Assembly (NCBI GenBank): GCA_005879535.1
Contig: VBKI01000050.1
Span: 1 to 64,000, forward strand
Reading direction: 5' to 3'
Length of the DNA stretch: 64,000 nt
Source: Deltaproteobacteria bacterium
Lineage (GTDB): Bacteria > Myxococcota > Myxococcia > Myxococcales > 40CM-4-68-19
How positions within the stretch are numbered: the first letter of the stretch is position 1; every line of letters starts with the position of its first letter. Position numbers and translations under genes: made by a program. Positions 24,828 to 32,223 of this stretch are shown here, in pieces. The notes beneath the pieces were generated by a model. The model had not been told where the DNA came from. It did no database searches and worked only from the letters and a program-made list of their open reading frames with translations.

Positions 24828-25607
24828 GTGAAGCGGGGCACGCTCCTTCCTGCTGCGCTCCTGGCGGCGGCGGGATGTCATTCGCAGAAGCCTGCGGCGC
24901 CGCCTCCCGCTTCGCCCCCCGCGAGGGCGGCGTCCGCTCCGGATCGCGCCGAACGTGCCCGAGCCCATCTCGGCGCCGCGCGGGACCTGCGGGCGCGCAT
25001 CGCCCAGGCGGAACAGCGGCTCGACCCCGACACGGCGGCGATCGCCGGCGATGCACAAGCGTGCGCGGCGGAAGCGCACCAGTCGTGGACCTGCCTCTAT
25101 CAGGAAGCTGCCGGCGTGGCGGATCCCGCGGCGAAGATCGGCCGCGAAGGAGCGGAACCGCTCTACCTCCAGGCGGTATGCACGGCGATCTGGGCGCGGA
25201 TGCAGGGATTCACTCCATTGATCGAAAGGCGCGGCGAGCTCATGGCCGCCTTCGCGCGGGTAGCGCAGCTCGCGCCCGATCTCGACGGAGCGGGAGCGGA
25301 CCGCGAGCTCGGCGCCCTGTACGCCGCGTTGCCGGCGTATGCCGGGGGCGAGCTGGACGAGGCACGCCGGCACCTGCTGGCGGCGGTGGAGCGCGCGCCG
25401 AAGGAATCGCGCAATCACCTGGTCCTGGCCCGGACGGTGGCGGTGAAGGCCCAGGATCGCGCGCTCTTCCGGGAACACGCGGCGATTGCCGCCAGCTCCG
25501 GCGATCCGGCCGTCGCCGCCCAGGCGCAGGCGTTGCTCCAGCGCGAGAGGGATCTCTTCGGGCCGGCGGAAGCGGCGCAGCCGATACCCGGCGGGCCGCA
25601 GAAGTGA
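24828..25607 (+). CDS. TatT-like (TRAP-transporter T-component family) lipoprotein
   Basis: About 259 residues from GTG 24828, two bases after the preceding stop. A lipoprotein signal (LLPAALLAAAGC) is followed by a Pro/Ala-rich linker and an all-helical domain. The C-terminal part (AGGELDEARRHLLAAVERAP, then RNHLVLARTVAVKAQDRALF, and QRERDLF at the end) follows the pattern of the TatT family, a TPR-like trimeric periplasmic lipoprotein found with some TRAP transporters. No TRAP permease or solute-binding protein is nearby. It is the last gene of the dehydrogenase-MaoC operon, and its stop faces that of the Ig-domain lipoprotein. Confidence 0.7.
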   Translation: MKRGTLLPAALLAAAGCHSQKPAAPPPASPPARAASAPDRAERARAHLGAARDLRARIAQAEQRLDPDTAAIAGDAQACAAEAHQSWTCLYQEAAGVADPAAKIGREGAEPLYLQAVCTAIWARMQGFTPLIERRGELMAAFARVAQLAPDLDGAGADRELGALYAALPAYAGGELDEARRHLLAAVERAPKESRNHLVLARTVAVKAQDRALFREHAAIAASSGDPAVAAQAQALLQRERDLFGPAEAAQPIPGGPQK

Positions 25608-25613
25608 AGCGGT

Positions 25614-27395
25614 CTACTCCGGTCTCGTCGCCTCCCACGTTCCCGGCAGCTTGCGGTCCAGGGGGAAGAAGAAATCGCCGGTCCATTTTCCGTCCTCCAG
25701 CCGCGCTTCGTCCGCCACGCCGGAGACGTTCGCGCTGCCGCTGAACTCGAGCGTGTCGGCCGAAACCGGCCAGGCGCGCGCCAGCGCCTGCGCAACGCCG
25801 TCGCCGATCGCGCGCATTCCCCGGCCGCAGAGCGCCTGCACGGTGCCCTCGTCGACGATGCCGTCCGTGGCGCTCTCCACGTCGCGCGCCAGGCCGTCGC
25901 AGTCGACGATGCACCCCATCCCGGGAGCGCACTCGGTCGCTTCCTCGATGCACTGGAACTCCCCGCCCGTGACGACGCCCAGGAGCTGGTCGTAGAGGAT
26001 GAGGAGCACCTTTCCCATCGTCAGCCGCGCGCGACGCTGATTTATCTGGAGGCCGTAGTCCGCGCCGTCCTTCACCAGCGTCGCGTTGAAGGGCGAAAGC
26101 TCGACGCTGACCGACGGCAGGACCTCTCCCCTGCATTGCGCGGTCTCGTCGAAACCCGAATCGTGGGTGAGGACGTCGATGCGGGCGCACTCCGGCGGCT
26201 TGTCCGGATCGCCGGCGATCTCCCCGTCGCAGAGCGGTAGCCAGTAGAAGACCAGGCTCGTCCAGACTTCGGTGCCGCTCAGGTGCGCCAGGTCGGTGGT
26301 GCGCGTCAGGCGCATCGCTCCTTCGCTGCGAAGGTTTCCCAGAATGGTGGCGAAGTCGTCGCAGAGGTGGATGAGCTGCTGCATCCAGGCGGGTAGATAC
26401 TGCTGCAAGAGCCGCGCGACGAACGCGTTGACGATCGCCTGGAGCCAGCCCGGGATTCCCGGGATGGTGAGCTGGCCGAGGAGCGTCTGATCCATCAAGC
26501 GCAGCGCCTTGAAGATCTCCTGTGCCGAGAACGGCAGGACATCGTGGATGCGGAAGTCGTGTCGCGTCAGCCAGAGGCCGGTCACGTCAGGGACGTCCTC
26601 GATCGGGCATGCACCGCCACAAGGCGGCGGCTCGCAGATCCCGAAGGCGCAGCGGATGGTGACGTCGAACGTCACCTGCGCGTCCCCCGCCGCCGACTCG
26701 GCGACCACCCGCCAAGGGCCTTCCGCCGCTTGGGAGGTGACGAGAAAGGCCTGCGCCTTGCCGCCGGCGCCGGTCTTCGCGGTGGCCGTCCGGGAGACGC
26801 CCGCGCTCCAGTGGGCGTTGGCGATGGCCGGGAGCGTAAACGTGATGGTGTCGCCTTCGATGGGCGCCCCCGTGTCCGCGTCGAGCTCGCGGACCTTCAA
26901 GGAAACGGTGCCTGCGACGCCGGCGAGCGTCGAGCCGTGCGCGCCGTCGGCGGAGACGGACGTCGCGGGCGTGGGAACCACGCGGAGGGTGCGGCGCAGC
27001 GGCACGACGTCGACCGCGAACGCGACGGGCGCGGCCGCGCGCTCCGGCGCCGTGACGGCCAGATGAAAGGCGGCCGGCGTGGACCCGGCGGTCAGACGCA
27101 CGGTGGCGACCCCTTCGTCGTCGGTCACGACGTCGCCGGCGTCGATCCTGGCGCCCGCCGGATTGCCGTCGAGAAAGGCGAAATGAATCCGCGCGCTGGC
27201 GACAGGGCCGTCTTCGCTGGCCGCGAGCAATGCCTGCAGCGCGCGGACCTCCCCGGGATGGAGGGTGATGGCGGGGTCGCCGATGAGCGCAAGTGTGTAC
27301 CTGCGTGCATCTGCCCCGGCCGTCGGAGTGGCGATCTCGTCTCCGCATGCGACAAGCAGGGAAGCCAGCGAGGCGATGAGGACGCGGGAGGACAT
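25614..27395 (-). CDS. Lipoprotein with Ig-like (Big-1-type) domains
   Basis: About 593 residues. The ATG at 27395 opens a lipoprotein signal (VLIASLASLLVACGDE). Residues ~25-240 resemble two bacterial Ig-like domains (VVTDDEGVATVRLTAGSTP; TAKTGAGGKAQAFLVTSQ), the type found in intimin-like and other surface proteins. A Cys-rich hinge (CAFGICEPPPCGGACP) separates them from a C-terminal region of unknown fold with scattered Cys pairs and a hydrophobic helix set (LQAIVNAFVARLLQQYLP). It resembles large outer-membrane lipoproteins of myxobacteria with no assigned function. It stands alone, convergent with the TatT-like gene and divergent from the pseudokinase gene. Confidence 0.75.
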   Translation of the reverse strand: MSSRVLIASLASLLVACGDEIATPTAGADARRYTLALIGDPAITLHPGEVRALQALLAASEDGPVASARIHFAFLDGNPAGARIDAGDVVTDDEGVATVRLTAGSTPAAFHLAVTAPERAAAPVAFAVDVVPLRRTLRVVPTPATSVSADGAHGSTLAGVAGTVSLKVRELDADTGAPIEGDTITFTLPAIANAHWSAGVSRTATAKTGAGGKAQAFLVTSQAAEGPWRVVAESAAGDAQVTFDVTIRCAFGICEPPPCGGACPIEDVPDVTGLWLTRHDFRIHDVLPFSAQEIFKALRLMDQTLLGQLTIPGIPGWLQAIVNAFVARLLQQYLPAWMQQLIHLCDDFATILGNLRSEGAMRLTRTTDLAHLSGTEVWTSLVFYWLPLCDGEIAGDPDKPPECARIDVLTHDSGFDETAQCRGEVLPSVSVELSPFNATLVKDGADYGLQINQRRARLTMGKVLLILYDQLLGVVTGGEFQCIEEATECAPGMGCIVDCDGLARDVESATDGIVDEGTVQALCGRGMRAIGDGVAQALARAWPVSADTLEFSGSANVSGVADEARLEDGKWTGDFFFPLDRKLPGTWEATRPE

Positions 27396-27512
27396 GGGAT
27401 GTCCGGCCTCCAGGAGCAGTCTGCGGCGATCGTGAACGACGCGGCGTCGCTCGACCATCGGTCAGACAGCGGTCCCCTTCGCGGCGTTGTTCCAGGGTGG
27501 TACAGAGTCAGG

Positions 27513-28376
27513 ATGTCGCTGCGCGGCCAGGCGCTGCAGGAATTCGACCTGCCCGTGGCACCGCAGCGCATCGACGAGCTCGCTCCCACGACGCCCGATT
27601 CCGAAGCCCTCCGCGTGCACGCTCCAGCGGGGCGATTCCTCCTCTTCTGCGGCGCCGGCGCGCTCTCGCTCGCATTCGAGGCCACGCTGTTCGACCTGCT
27701 CGCGGAAGCGCGCTATCCGGCGCCGAGGCCGCGCCGCGCGCGCCGCGGGTCGTTCATCGCGGTGCTCGGAGGGCAGCGCGCGGCGTCGTGCTACGCGTGG
27801 CCGCCGGGCGAGGAGCTCGTGGTCAGGGATGCGACGGTGCCGCAGGCGATGGAGGTGGGCAGGCTCCTGGCCCGCCTGCACCAGCTCGGCGAGACGCATC
27901 CGGCGGCGGTCGCCGACCCTTGCGACGCCCCGGCGCTCCTCGCGCGCTCGCCCTCCGGCCCCGAGCGGGAGGTGCTGGAAACGGTCATCCGCGAGCCGCT
28001 GCCCCCGCTTCCTTCGGGTGCCGGCCACGGCGGTCTCAGTCCGGCGCGGGCGCTGTTCATCGGCGACCGGTGCAGCGCGGTGCTTCCGTCCGGATTGTCC
28101 GGGTCCGGAGCGCTCGTCGTGGATCTGGCCGAGACCGCCGTCGGTTGGATGGCGGGAGCGAACCGGCCGTCCGCAGCGCTGCGCGCGCTGACCTCCGGAT
28201 ACCAGGCTTTGCGCCGGCTCCTGCCGGAGGAGAAGGACGCCTTCTTCGCGGCGCTTCGCTTTGCCGCCGCCCGGGACGGAGCGCGGCGCCTTGCCACCGG
28301 CCGCTCCGGAGCGCTGGACGCGCTGCGCGCCGTCGAATCCGTAGGCGAGCTGGAGGCGCGCGCCGCCGCCGGCTGA
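27513..28376 (+). CDS. APH/choline-kinase-fold protein lacking catalytic residues (probable pseudokinase)
   Basis: 287 residues. Overall order matches aminoglycoside/homoserine-kinase-type phosphotransferases: an N-lobe, the hinge CYAWPPGEE, the helix MEVGRLLARLHQLGETHP, and a catalytic-loop equivalent at GAGHGGLSPARALF. The Brenner motif HGDxxxxN is altered: H172 and G173 are kept, but the catalytic Asp is G174 and the Asn is R179. The N-lobe strand GRFLLFCG has no Lys/Arg at the ATP-anchoring place. A later DFG-like Asp remains in VVDLAETAVG. It therefore probably binds a ligand without phosphorylating it, or scaffolds a partner. Start at ATG 27513; upstream open sequence belongs opposite the lipoprotein gene. 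Confidence 0.65.
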   Translation: MSLRGQALQEFDLPVAPQRIDELAPTTPDSEALRVHAPAGRFLLFCGAGALSLAFEATLFDLLAEARYPAPRPRRARRGSFIAVLGGQRAASCYAWPPGEELVVRDATVPQAMEVGRLLARLHQLGETHPAAVADPCDAPALLARSPSGPEREVLETVIREPLPPLPSGAGHGGLSPARALFIGDRCSAVLPSGLSGSGALVVDLAETAVGWMAGANRPSAALRALTSGYQALRRLLPEEKDAFFAALRFAAARDGARRLATGRSGALDALRAVESVGELEARAAAG

Positions 28377-28389
28377 ACCGGGGAGCGCC

Positions 28390-28851
28390 CTACAGTCCGG
28401 AGGCGATCTTCCACTCGCCGTTCAGGCGAACGAAGCGCATGCGGGCGTCGTCGCTCTCGCTCTTCCACTTCTCGCCGCTCGGCGTCGCCACCGCGTAGCG
28501 GAGGACCTGGAAGTAGTCGAGGCGGGCCTGCTCGCCCTTCACCTCGAGGTCCTTGATCGTCGCCTCCAGGCGCAGGCCGGTAACCTTCGACAGGTCGCCC
28601 TTCAGCCTGTCCTGGAGCGTGCCGTGATCGGCGGGGCCGATGCCGCGCGAGGGGTCACCCGGATCGGTGTAGTCCGGCGTGGCCAGCGCGAGGATGGCGG
28701 TCGGATCGCGCGCCTCCAGGGCCAGCTTGAATCGGCCGAACACGTCCAGCACGGCGCGGTTCTGCGCCGTGTCGCGGATGTTGGTTCCGGGCAGCGTCGC
28801 GTGGGAGCAGGCGGCGCCGATCAGGCAAGCGAGCGCGACTCCGAGTCTCAT
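28390..28851 (-). CDS. Lipoprotein with NTF2/SnoaL-like fold
   Basis: 153 residues from ATG 28851. The signal MRLGVALACLIGAAC has a lipobox (IGAAC). The mature part follows the cone-shaped NTF2 pattern: helix RAVLDVFGRFKLALEARDP, the TPDYTDPG turn, then strands ending DARMRFVRLNGEWKIAS, the usual last strand of SnoaL-like proteins. The ligand is unknown. It is convergent with the pseudokinase gene (13 bases between stops) and divergent from the Rieske gene, with about 50 bases between starts. Confidence 0.72.
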   Translation of the reverse strand: MRLGVALACLIGAACSHATLPGTNIRDTAQNRAVLDVFGRFKLALEARDPTAILALATPDYTDPGDPSRGIGPADHGTLQDRLKGDLSKVTGLRLEATIKDLEVKGEQARLDYFQVLRYAVATPSGEKWKSESDDARMRFVRLNGEWKIASGL

Positions 28852-28900
28852 AGTCGCAGGATGTAGGCACAAAATGCGGATCGGTGGTAGCGAGAACGCG

Positions 28901-29221
28901 ATGGAACGGTGGATCGACGTCGGTCCCGCCGATCTGATGGAAGGAGAGCTGCGAGGCCTGGAGGTCGGGGAACGGCTGGTGCTGCTCGCGCGCCATCTCG
29001 GCCGCATCACCGCGATGGACGATTCCTGCAACCACGCCGGGTGCCTTCTCTCCGGCGGCTGGATGCAGGACAAGAAAGGCGCGGTGGTGTGCCCCTGCCA
29101 CGAGTACGCCTTCGAGCTGGGCAGCGGCCGGAACGTCACCTTTCCGCGCCTGTGCGACGATCAGCCGGTCTTCGAGGTGCGCGTCGAGCGCGGTCGCGTC
29201 ATGATCCGTCTTCCGGAGTAA
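28901..29221 (+). CDS. Rieske [2Fe-2S] ferredoxin-like protein
   Basis: 106 residues from ATG 28901 (MERWIDVGPADL); an ATG at 28874 would add nine residues. Cluster ligands are C-N-H-A-G-C at about residues 43-48 and C-P-C-H-E-Y about 19 residues later: Cys-x-His and Cys-x-x-His, with an extra Cys in each loop as in disulphide-bearing Rieske proteins. It has no membrane segment, so it is a soluble electron carrier, probably for an oxygenase or reductase encoded elsewhere. The next gene, moaB, begins three bases after the stop. Confidence 0.88.
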   Translation: MERWIDVGPADLMEGELRGLEVGERLVLLARHLGRITAMDDSCNHAGCLLSGGWMQDKKGAVVCPCHEYAFELGSGRNVTFPRLCDDQPVFEVRVERGRVMIRLPE

Positions 29222-29224
29222 GCC

Positions 29225-29758
29225 ATGCCGCACGACCACGCGCACGGCCACGGCGATGTGCCGCATCAGCACAAGGCTCGCGCCCCGGCGCACGCCAAGG
29301 TCTACGTCATCACCTGCTCGGATTCGCGGACGACCGAGAGCGACGAGGGCGGCCGCATCATCCGGGCGCAGCTCGCGGATGCCGGCCACGCGATCGCCGG
29401 TTCGGTCATCGTGCCCGACGAGCCGTCGCGGATTGCCCAGGAGCTCCAGCGCGCCCGCGAGGCGGGAGCCCAGGTCGCGCTGATCACGGGTGGCACGGGC
29501 ATTACCTCCCGCGACAGCACGTTCGAGGCGGTGAGCGCCGCCATCGCGCGGCCGCTGCCCGGATTCGGCGAGCTCTTCCGGATGCTTTCCTTCGCGGAGA
29601 TCGGCAGCGCCGCCATGCTGTCGCGGGCGGTCGCCGGCGTCAGCAAGGAGGGGCTGATCGTGTTCGCGATGCCGGGAAGTCCCGCCGCCGTCCGGCTCGC
29701 CTGCGAGCGGCTGATCCTGCCGGAGCTGGGGCATCTGCTCGAGGAGCTCGGACGGTGA
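29225..29758 (+). CDS. moaB: Molybdopterin adenylyltransferase MoaB/MogA-type, with His-rich N-terminus
   Basis: 177 residues. From residue 24 it shows the MoaB/MogA fold: KVYVITCSDSRTTESDEGG, the substrate loop ALITGGTGITSRDSTFEA, and FAMPGSPAAVRLACERLILP near the end. It activates molybdopterin by adenylation before molybdenum insertion. The N-terminal 18 residues (MPHDHAHGHGDVPHQH) hold seven histidines, unusual for the family, and could bind metal. A molybdenum hydroxylase operon starts only 2 kb downstream. It overlaps the next start (GTGA). Confidence 0.9.
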   Translation: MPHDHAHGHGDVPHQHKARAPAHAKVYVITCSDSRTTESDEGGRIIRAQLADAGHAIAGSVIVPDEPSRIAQELQRAREAGAQVALITGGTGITSRDSTFEAVSAAIARPLPGFGELFRMLSFAEIGSAAMLSRAVAGVSKEGLIVFAMPGSPAAVRLACERLILPELGHLLEELGR

Positions 29759-30627
29759 AGAGCTGGGCGCGCGCGGAGCTCCTGCGTCCCGCGCTGGAGG
29801 CGCTTCTTCTGGCGACGGATGCGCCGGAGAGGATGCGCGGCGACCCGGTGGAGCTGCCGCACCAATACGCGGATGCGCCGGACGTGGAGGTGACGGCGCT
29901 GCTCTGCGCGGCGCTGGCGTACGGGCGCGTCGATCTCTTCAAGCCGCGCCTGCGTGTGCTGCTCGATGCGCTCGGGCCTTCACCGTCGCAGCTGGCGAGG
30001 TCGTCGGGGCCGAAGGAGCTGCTGCGGCGCGCGAGCGGCTTCTCGTACCGGATGACCGACGCGCGCGACGTCGCCTGCCTCCTGCACGGAGCGGGCGCCA
30101 TCCTTCGCCGCCACGGATCGCTGGGGGCGTGCTTCACTGCACACTATCGGAAGCTGGGGACGGTGCGCGGCGCCCTCGGCGCATTCGTCGACGACCTTTG
30201 CGCGCCCGACTTCCGCCCCATCACCGGCCAGCGCGGGCCCACGCGGCGCCTCAAGCATCTGCTCCCACACCCCGATCGCGGCAGCGCCTGCAAGCGCATG
30301 AACCTGTTCCTGCGCTGGATGGTGCGCGGGCCCGACGGAGTCGACTTCGGCCTCTGGCGCGAAGTGCCGGCGGCGGAGCTGGTGGTGCCGCTCGATACAC
30401 ATGTCCACCGGATCGGCCGCTTCATCGGCCTCACCCGCCGCAAGGATCTCTCCTGGAAGACCGCCGAGGACGTGACCCGAAAGCTGCGCCTGCTCGACGC
30501 CGCAGACCCGGTCCGTTACGACTTCGCCCTCAGCCATCTCGGCATCAGCGGGACCTGCGCAGCCCGGAAGGATGCCCGTCGCTGCGCAGGCTGCCCGTTG
30601 AAGCCTATTTGCAGATACTGGGTTTGA
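29755..30627 (+). CDS. TIGR02757/DUF2400 family protein (HhH-GPD-like) with C-terminal four-Cys motif
   Basis: 290 residues from GTG 29755, which overlaps the moaB stop. Family phrases include LLCAALAYGRVDLF, GSACKRMNLFLRWMVR, PLDTHVHRIGRFIGL and the terminal CAxRKDxxRCxxCPLKxxC. The Asp in LDTHVHRI and the four cysteines C268, C277, C280 and C286 (C-x8-C-x2-C-x5-C) resemble the catalytic Asp and [4Fe-4S] loop of endonuclease III (C-x6-C-x2-C-x5-C). A DNA-glycosylase-related role is therefore plausible but unproven. Many bacteria carry one copy as a conserved gene of unknown function. Confidence 0.85.
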   Translation: MKSWARAELLRPALEALLLATDAPERMRGDPVELPHQYADAPDVEVTALLCAALAYGRVDLFKPRLRVLLDALGPSPSQLARSSGPKELLRRASGFSYRMTDARDVACLLHGAGAILRRHGSLGACFTAHYRKLGTVRGALGAFVDDLCAPDFRPITGQRGPTRRLKHLLPHPDRGSACKRMNLFLRWMVRGPDGVDFGLWREVPAAELVVPLDTHVHRIGRFIGLTRRKDLSWKTAEDVTRKLRLLDAADPVRYDFALSHLGISGTCAARKDARRCAGCPLKPICRYWV

Positions 30628-30633
30628 CCGCGG

Positions 30634-30855
30634 TCAGTCGACCTCGTGCGTCGGCTGGATCTTCGGCTTCTCCTCGAGATTGGGCTCTCGCCCCATTCCA
30701 CCGCGCTGCTTCTCCTGATCGCGCTTCTCGATGTTCTTGCCCTGGCCCGGCCGTTCCTGGCCAACGCGCTGCGCATCGCGCTGCGGGGTGCCTTCGCCGA
30801 GCTCGCCTTCCTGACCGAGCGTGCCGCCTCGTTCCAATCCCTTGTCCTTTGGCAT
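30634..30855 (-). CDS. Small, highly hydrophilic protein of unknown function
   Basis: 73 residues with an excellent ribosome-binding site: AGGAGGT lies four bases before the ATG at 30855. The sequence has no hydrophobic core and consists mainly of Gly, Glu, Lys, Gln, Arg and Pro (GTLGQEGELGEGTPQRDAQR; KNIEKRDQEKQRGG), so it is probably disordered. Such proteins are sometimes stress- or desiccation-related, which is only a suggestion. It is convergent with the DUF2400 gene (six bases between stops) and divergent from the helical exported protein. Confidence 0.65.
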   Translation of the reverse strand: MPKDKGLERGGTLGQEGELGEGTPQRDAQRVGQERPGQGKNIEKRDQEKQRGGMGREPNLEEKPKIQPTHEVD

Positions 30856-30982
30856 GGTGACCTCCTACGAAAATGTTCTTGGCTCGCTGCGTAACCGACA
30901 AGGCACGGTGGCGCGGGCGCCCGCCCGCCCGTAGCTCGCTGCAGCGCAGGCGCGGTGCTCACGTTTACGGAGGAGGAAGCCC

Positions 30983-31606
30983 ATGAAGACCGTTCTGGCG
31001 ATCGCCCTCTCGCTCGCGCTCGCGGCTGTCGCGGCGAAGGAGGAAATGCAGATCCGCAACCAGGGCGTGGTGAAGGCCAAAGTCTGGTTGGCCGCGGCGG
31101 ACCTGGAAGGTGCGCGCGTCAACCTCCGCGTGTTGACGGCGTTGTCCAACGACGCGACGGCCTGGAACTCGCGCCAGGCGGGGGCGTTGCTCAAGGACGC
31201 CAAGGAAGATCTGACGACGGCGCGGACGCACGCGCGCAGCCTGAAGTCGCTCCGCAGCAAGGACGCGCCGGAAGACCTGACCCGGCTCGACGCAAACCTC
31301 GGAACCGCCATCGCGCTCGTCGACAAGCTTCAGGCGCCCGTCGCGCGCGGCGTGAGCCCGAAGGGGGCGCATACGCGCGCCGACAACACCATGCTCGGCG
31401 GGGCGGCGAAGGATCGCGGAATGCCGCCGGGAAAGGGCGGCGACGTCACCAGCGACTCCGGCCGGGGACAGCGCGGCGGCACGCCCGAGGTGCAGCAGCT
31501 TCGCGACGGCATCAAGGCGGCTTGGGAAAAGCTCGAAGAGGCGAAGAGCGATCTCGACAAGGTGGCCCGCGCCTACGACACGACGGCCAAGCTTCCGGAG
31601 CCGTAG
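30983..31606 (+). CDS. Exported helical protein of unknown function
   Basis: 207 residues. GGAGGAGG precedes the ATG at 30983. A short signal (VLAIALSLALAAVAA) is cut near AAVAA-KEE. The mature protein is almost all helix with regular heptad-like spacing (WLAAADLEGARVNLRVL; LLKDAKEDLTTARTHARSL), then a Gly-rich stretch (GMPPGKGGDVTSDSGRGQRG) and a final helix (LEEAKSDLDKVARAY). I do not recognise a family. It may be a coiled, periplasmic structural or stress protein. Confidence 0.65.
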   Translation: MKTVLAIALSLALAAVAAKEEMQIRNQGVVKAKVWLAAADLEGARVNLRVLTALSNDATAWNSRQAGALLKDAKEDLTTARTHARSLKSLRSKDAPEDLTRLDANLGTAIALVDKLQAPVARGVSPKGAHTRADNTMLGGAAKDRGMPPGKGGDVTSDSGRGQRGGTPEVQQLRDGIKAAWEKLEEAKSDLDKVARAYDTTAKLPEP

Positions 31607-31647
31607 TTGCCGTTGAGTTGGCGCGGGTATTGGCTTAAAGACCCCGC

Positions 31648-32223
31648 GTGCGTCCCTCGGTCTTCATACGTCTGTTTGTGAACGGCGAAGAGCACGCGCT
31701 CGCCGTGCCGGCGCAGCGCACCTTGCTCGAGGCGCTGCGCTACGACCTGGGGCTCACCGGGTCGAAGCAGGGGTGCGACAAGGGCGACTGCGGCGCCTGT
31801 ACCGTTCTCGCGCACGAGCGCGGTGGCAAGGGCCGGGGCGAGGCGATCCTCTCCTGCATCACGTTGGCGCAGGACGCGCAGGATCTGGAGATCACCACCA
31901 TCGAGGGCCTGGCGGGGCCACAGGGGCTCGATCCGGTGCAGCGCGCGTTCGCCGACTGCGGCGCGCTCCAGTGCGGCTTCTGCCAGCCGGGGATGATGCT
32001 GTCGGCGCGCGCGCTGCTCGACAAGAATCCCCGGCCGACGCTGCCGCAGATCCAGGAAGCCCTGAGCGGCAATCTCTGCCGCTGCACCGGTTACACCAAG
32101 ATCTACGAGGCGGTGCAGGTCGCCGCCGGATTGCGGGAGCCCGCGCGGCGCGCCCCGGTTCCCTCCGAGCGGGCGGCGCCGAGCGACTCGAAAGCGCAAG
32201 TGGTCAAGGAGATCGTCCCGTGA
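31648..32223 (+). CDS. hcrC: Molybdenum hydroxylase small subunit, two [2Fe-2S] clusters (4-hydroxybenzoyl-CoA reductase gamma type)
   Basis: 191 residues from GTG 31648. The N-terminal plant-ferredoxin-like domain has GCDKGDCGACTVL plus a distant Cys in LSC (first cluster). The C-terminal helical domain has CGFCQPGMMLSA and NLCRCTGYTKI (second cluster). The extra ~30 residues at the end are Pro/Ala-rich. It carries electrons from the molybdenum site towards FAD and the external donor or acceptor. It overlaps the large-subunit gene by four bases (GTGA). The symbol is used by analogy because of the FAD subunit described at 34436. Confidence 0.85.
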   Translation: MRPSVFIRLFVNGEEHALAVPAQRTLLEALRYDLGLTGSKQGCDKGDCGACTVLAHERGGKGRGEAILSCITLAQDAQDLEITTIEGLAGPQGLDPVQRAFADCGALQCGFCQPGMMLSARALLDKNPRPTLPQIQEALSGNLCRCTGYTKIYEAVQVAAGLREPARRAPVPSERAAPSDSKAQVVKEIVP

